From Syntrophaceae bacterium CG2_30_49_12 (GTDB taxonomy: Bacteria; Desulfobacterota; Syntrophia; Syntrophales; CG2-30-49-12): a stretch of DNA of 22,373 bases. Each line of letters starts with the position of its first letter. The first letter of the stretch is position 1. Made by a program: the position numbers and the translations under genes. Location: the NCBI GenBank assembly GCA_001873675.1, contig MNZP01000150.1:1-22373 (forward strand). The letters are read 5' to 3'. Below, piece after piece: positions 21,310-22,373 of this stretch. The notes below the pieces were generated by a model that made no database searches, was not told the DNA's origin, and saw only the letters and a program-made list of their open reading frames with translations.

Positions 21310-21400
21310 TAAAGTGAGCTAAAGTGCCTAAAGTGCACTAAAGTTAGAAAATCTTACCTTAACTTTAGGCACTTCCCACTTTAGGCACTTCCCACTTTTT
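21310..21400. repeat. ACTTTAG-type repeat cluster overlapping the 3' end of the alpha gene
   Basis: Contains AAAGTGAGCTAAAGTG, AAGTGCCTAAAGT in one orientation, and after a 13-base spacer two inverted AACTTTAGGCACTT-type units, the last two being a 16-base tandem repeat (AAAGTGGGAAGTGCCT on the minus strand). The repeat spans the stop codon at 21365 and encodes the last residues of the alpha subunit. AAGTGAGCTAAAGTT also occurs at 1404-1418, so this is a dispersed family. Confidence 0.7.
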
Positions 21401-22373
21401 CATCTTCTCCAGGACCTTACCCGGATAAATCGCCCCACCTGCACCGGGCTCATTTCGATCCAGAGCATCTACCGTTTCAACTTCGGCTTGTCCCTCTACG
21501 GCAAGCATCACATCTTCCCGTAACCCTCCCAGGCCATCTTCAACGGTCAGGAACTTAGCGCCTTGCCGGGCCTTCTTTTTCAGGACATCCACGGGGAAAG
21601 GCCATAGAGTGACAAGTTTCACAAGTCCGGCCTTGATCCCCTCGGCACGGGCCATCAGCAAAGCCTCCTGACAAACACGGGCGGAATAACCATAGGCAAC
21701 CAGGACTATCTTTGCATCTTCCAACTCATAGCTTTCATACCTTATTTCCTCTTCCCGCATTTTCAATACTTTTTCATTAAGTCCCTTTAAAAAACTCAGG
21801 TAAGTGGGAAAGTCACGGGTGGGAATAAAGCCCTGAGCGCTGGAAAGAAACCGGCGTATTCCATCCGGCTGATGTCCCCTTCCTTTTACTGCCCAGTCCT
21901 TTTCAGGCAGAGGGTCGAATTTTATAGTTTTTAATGCGAGAGGCTCCGTCATCCCGGCGACAATTGCATCAGTTGCTATGATCACCGGATTGCACCACTT
22001 ATCGGCCAGATGAAAGGCAAGTTGCGTCGCTTCATAAGTTTCCTGAACGGAAGCAGGCGCCAGGGAAATTACCCTGTAGCATCCCTGCCCGGCATCACGG
22101 GTAACGGCCAGATAATCCATCTGGGCGTGCCGTAGCGAGCCTGCTCCCGGCCCGCCTCTCTGGATTAGCACTACCACTACAGGTAAAAAGGCATTAACCA
22201 GGTGGGACATGGTTTCCTGTATCAATCCCCAACCGGCGCTGGCAACAACAACCATCGCCCTCCCGCCGGCGCTGGCGCCTCCATAGGCAATATTTATCGC
22301 GCTTACTTCCGAAGATGCCCGCACAAAATGCCTGCCGCTTTCAGGAAATTCACGGGCAAGCCAGGCAAAGGCT
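21365..22373 (-). CDS. 2-oxoacid:ferredoxin oxidoreductase, alpha subunit (5' part missing at window edge)
   Basis: The frame is open to the right edge: before the GTG at 22324 it reads AFAWLAREFPESGRHFVRAS without a stop, so the gene is partial (336 codons seen). It is typical of PorA/KorA alpha subunits: SEVSAINIAYGGASAGGRAM, QRGGPGAGSLRHAQMDYL and HLADKWCNPVIIATDAIVAG, then a C-terminal transketolase-like part (KIVLVAYGYSARVCQEALLM, GLVKLVTLWPFPVDVLKKKA). About 25-50 N-terminal residues should lie outside. The last residues KWEVPKVGSA are encoded by a tandem ACTTTAG-family repeat and are unlike the usual end. It is the first visible gene of the oxidoreductase operon; the small ferredoxin-like subunit, if any, lies to the right. 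Confidence 0.94.
   Translation of the reverse strand, partial: AFAWLAREFPESGRHFVRASSEVSAINIAYGGASAGGRAMVVVASAGWGLIQETMSHLVNAFLPVVVVLIQRGGPGAGSLRHAQMDYLAVTRDAGQGCYRVISLAPASVQETYEATQLAFHLADKWCNPVIIATDAIVAGMTEPLALKTIKFDPLPEKDWAVKGRGHQPDGIRRFLSSAQGFIPTRDFPTYLSFLKGLNEKVLKMREEEIRYESYELEDAKIVLVAYGYSARVCQEALLMARAEGIKAGLVKLVTLWPFPVDVLKKKARQGAKFLTVEDGLGGLREDVMLAVEGQAEVETVDALDRNEPGAGGAIYPGKVLEKMKKWEVPKVGSA

Noticed and set aside
21310..21400. CRISPR-like array
   Set aside because: The units are short, imperfect, in both orientations and lack regular spacers; they are intergenic repeats.

Overview
All recognisable genes in this window lie on the minus strand. The content suggests an anaerobic deltaproteobacterium (Desulfobacterota-like). 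Evidence for this is a 2-oxoacid:ferredoxin oxidoreductase, PAS histidine kinases with sigma-54 regulators, a bacterial-type SAM cycle, and short ACTTTAG-type and G/C-run intergenic repeats. The organism assignment is inference. No rRNA, tRNA, CRISPR array or transposase was seen.

Right part (22373 down to about 13880), housekeeping genes. Three subunits of a 2-oxoacid:ferredoxin oxidoreductase come first (the first gene runs off the right edge). A 180-nt leader with a strong intrinsic terminator then precedes panC and panD (pantothenate synthesis). Next come a D-2-hydroxyacid dehydrogenase, a DUF502 membrane protein whose reading frame is broken at a ten-T run, and metK-ahcY of the SAM cycle.

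Boundary (about 13.1-13.9 kb). A histidine kinase fragment still shows the tail of a lost PAS domain upstream of an in-frame stop. This looks like the scar between the housekeeping genes and the gas vesicle island.

Left part (about 13.1 kb down to 1), a gas vesicle island. In transcription order it holds an uncharacterised 224-aa protein, an NtrC-family sigma-54 activator, an Hsp20-like GvpH, a CDC48-like double AAA+ ATPase, two GvpF/L proteins, a PAS-PAS histidine kinase and a lone receiver protein. After a clear sigma-54 promoter it continues with gvpA, a short gvpC, a second gvpA, a full gvpC, gvpN, a 73-aa protein and a second CDC48-like ATPase that runs off the left edge. From memory, this order (NtrC regulator, GvpH, GvpF pair, kinase, receiver; and gvpA-gvpC-gvpN-small protein) resembles the Serratia sp. 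ATCC 39006 gas vesicle cluster with gvrA/gvrB/gvrC. The remaining essential genes (gvpG, gvpK, minor GvpJ/M/S shell proteins) are not here and would be expected beyond the left edge.

How it may work together: the kinases and NtrC protein would switch on RNA polymerase-sigma-54 at gvpA, and GvpA would form the shell. The two GvpC variants, with one or two 33-residue repeats, would stiffen it from outside. GvpF/L and GvpN would assist assembly. GvpH and the two CDC48-like unfoldases suggest an energy-driven quality-control or remodelling step. The least conventional features are the two near-identical unfoldase genes flanking the cluster, the gvpA-gvpC tandem duplication with changed repeat number, the sigma-54 promoter with an upstream dyad, the panC leader, and the homopolymer frameshift.
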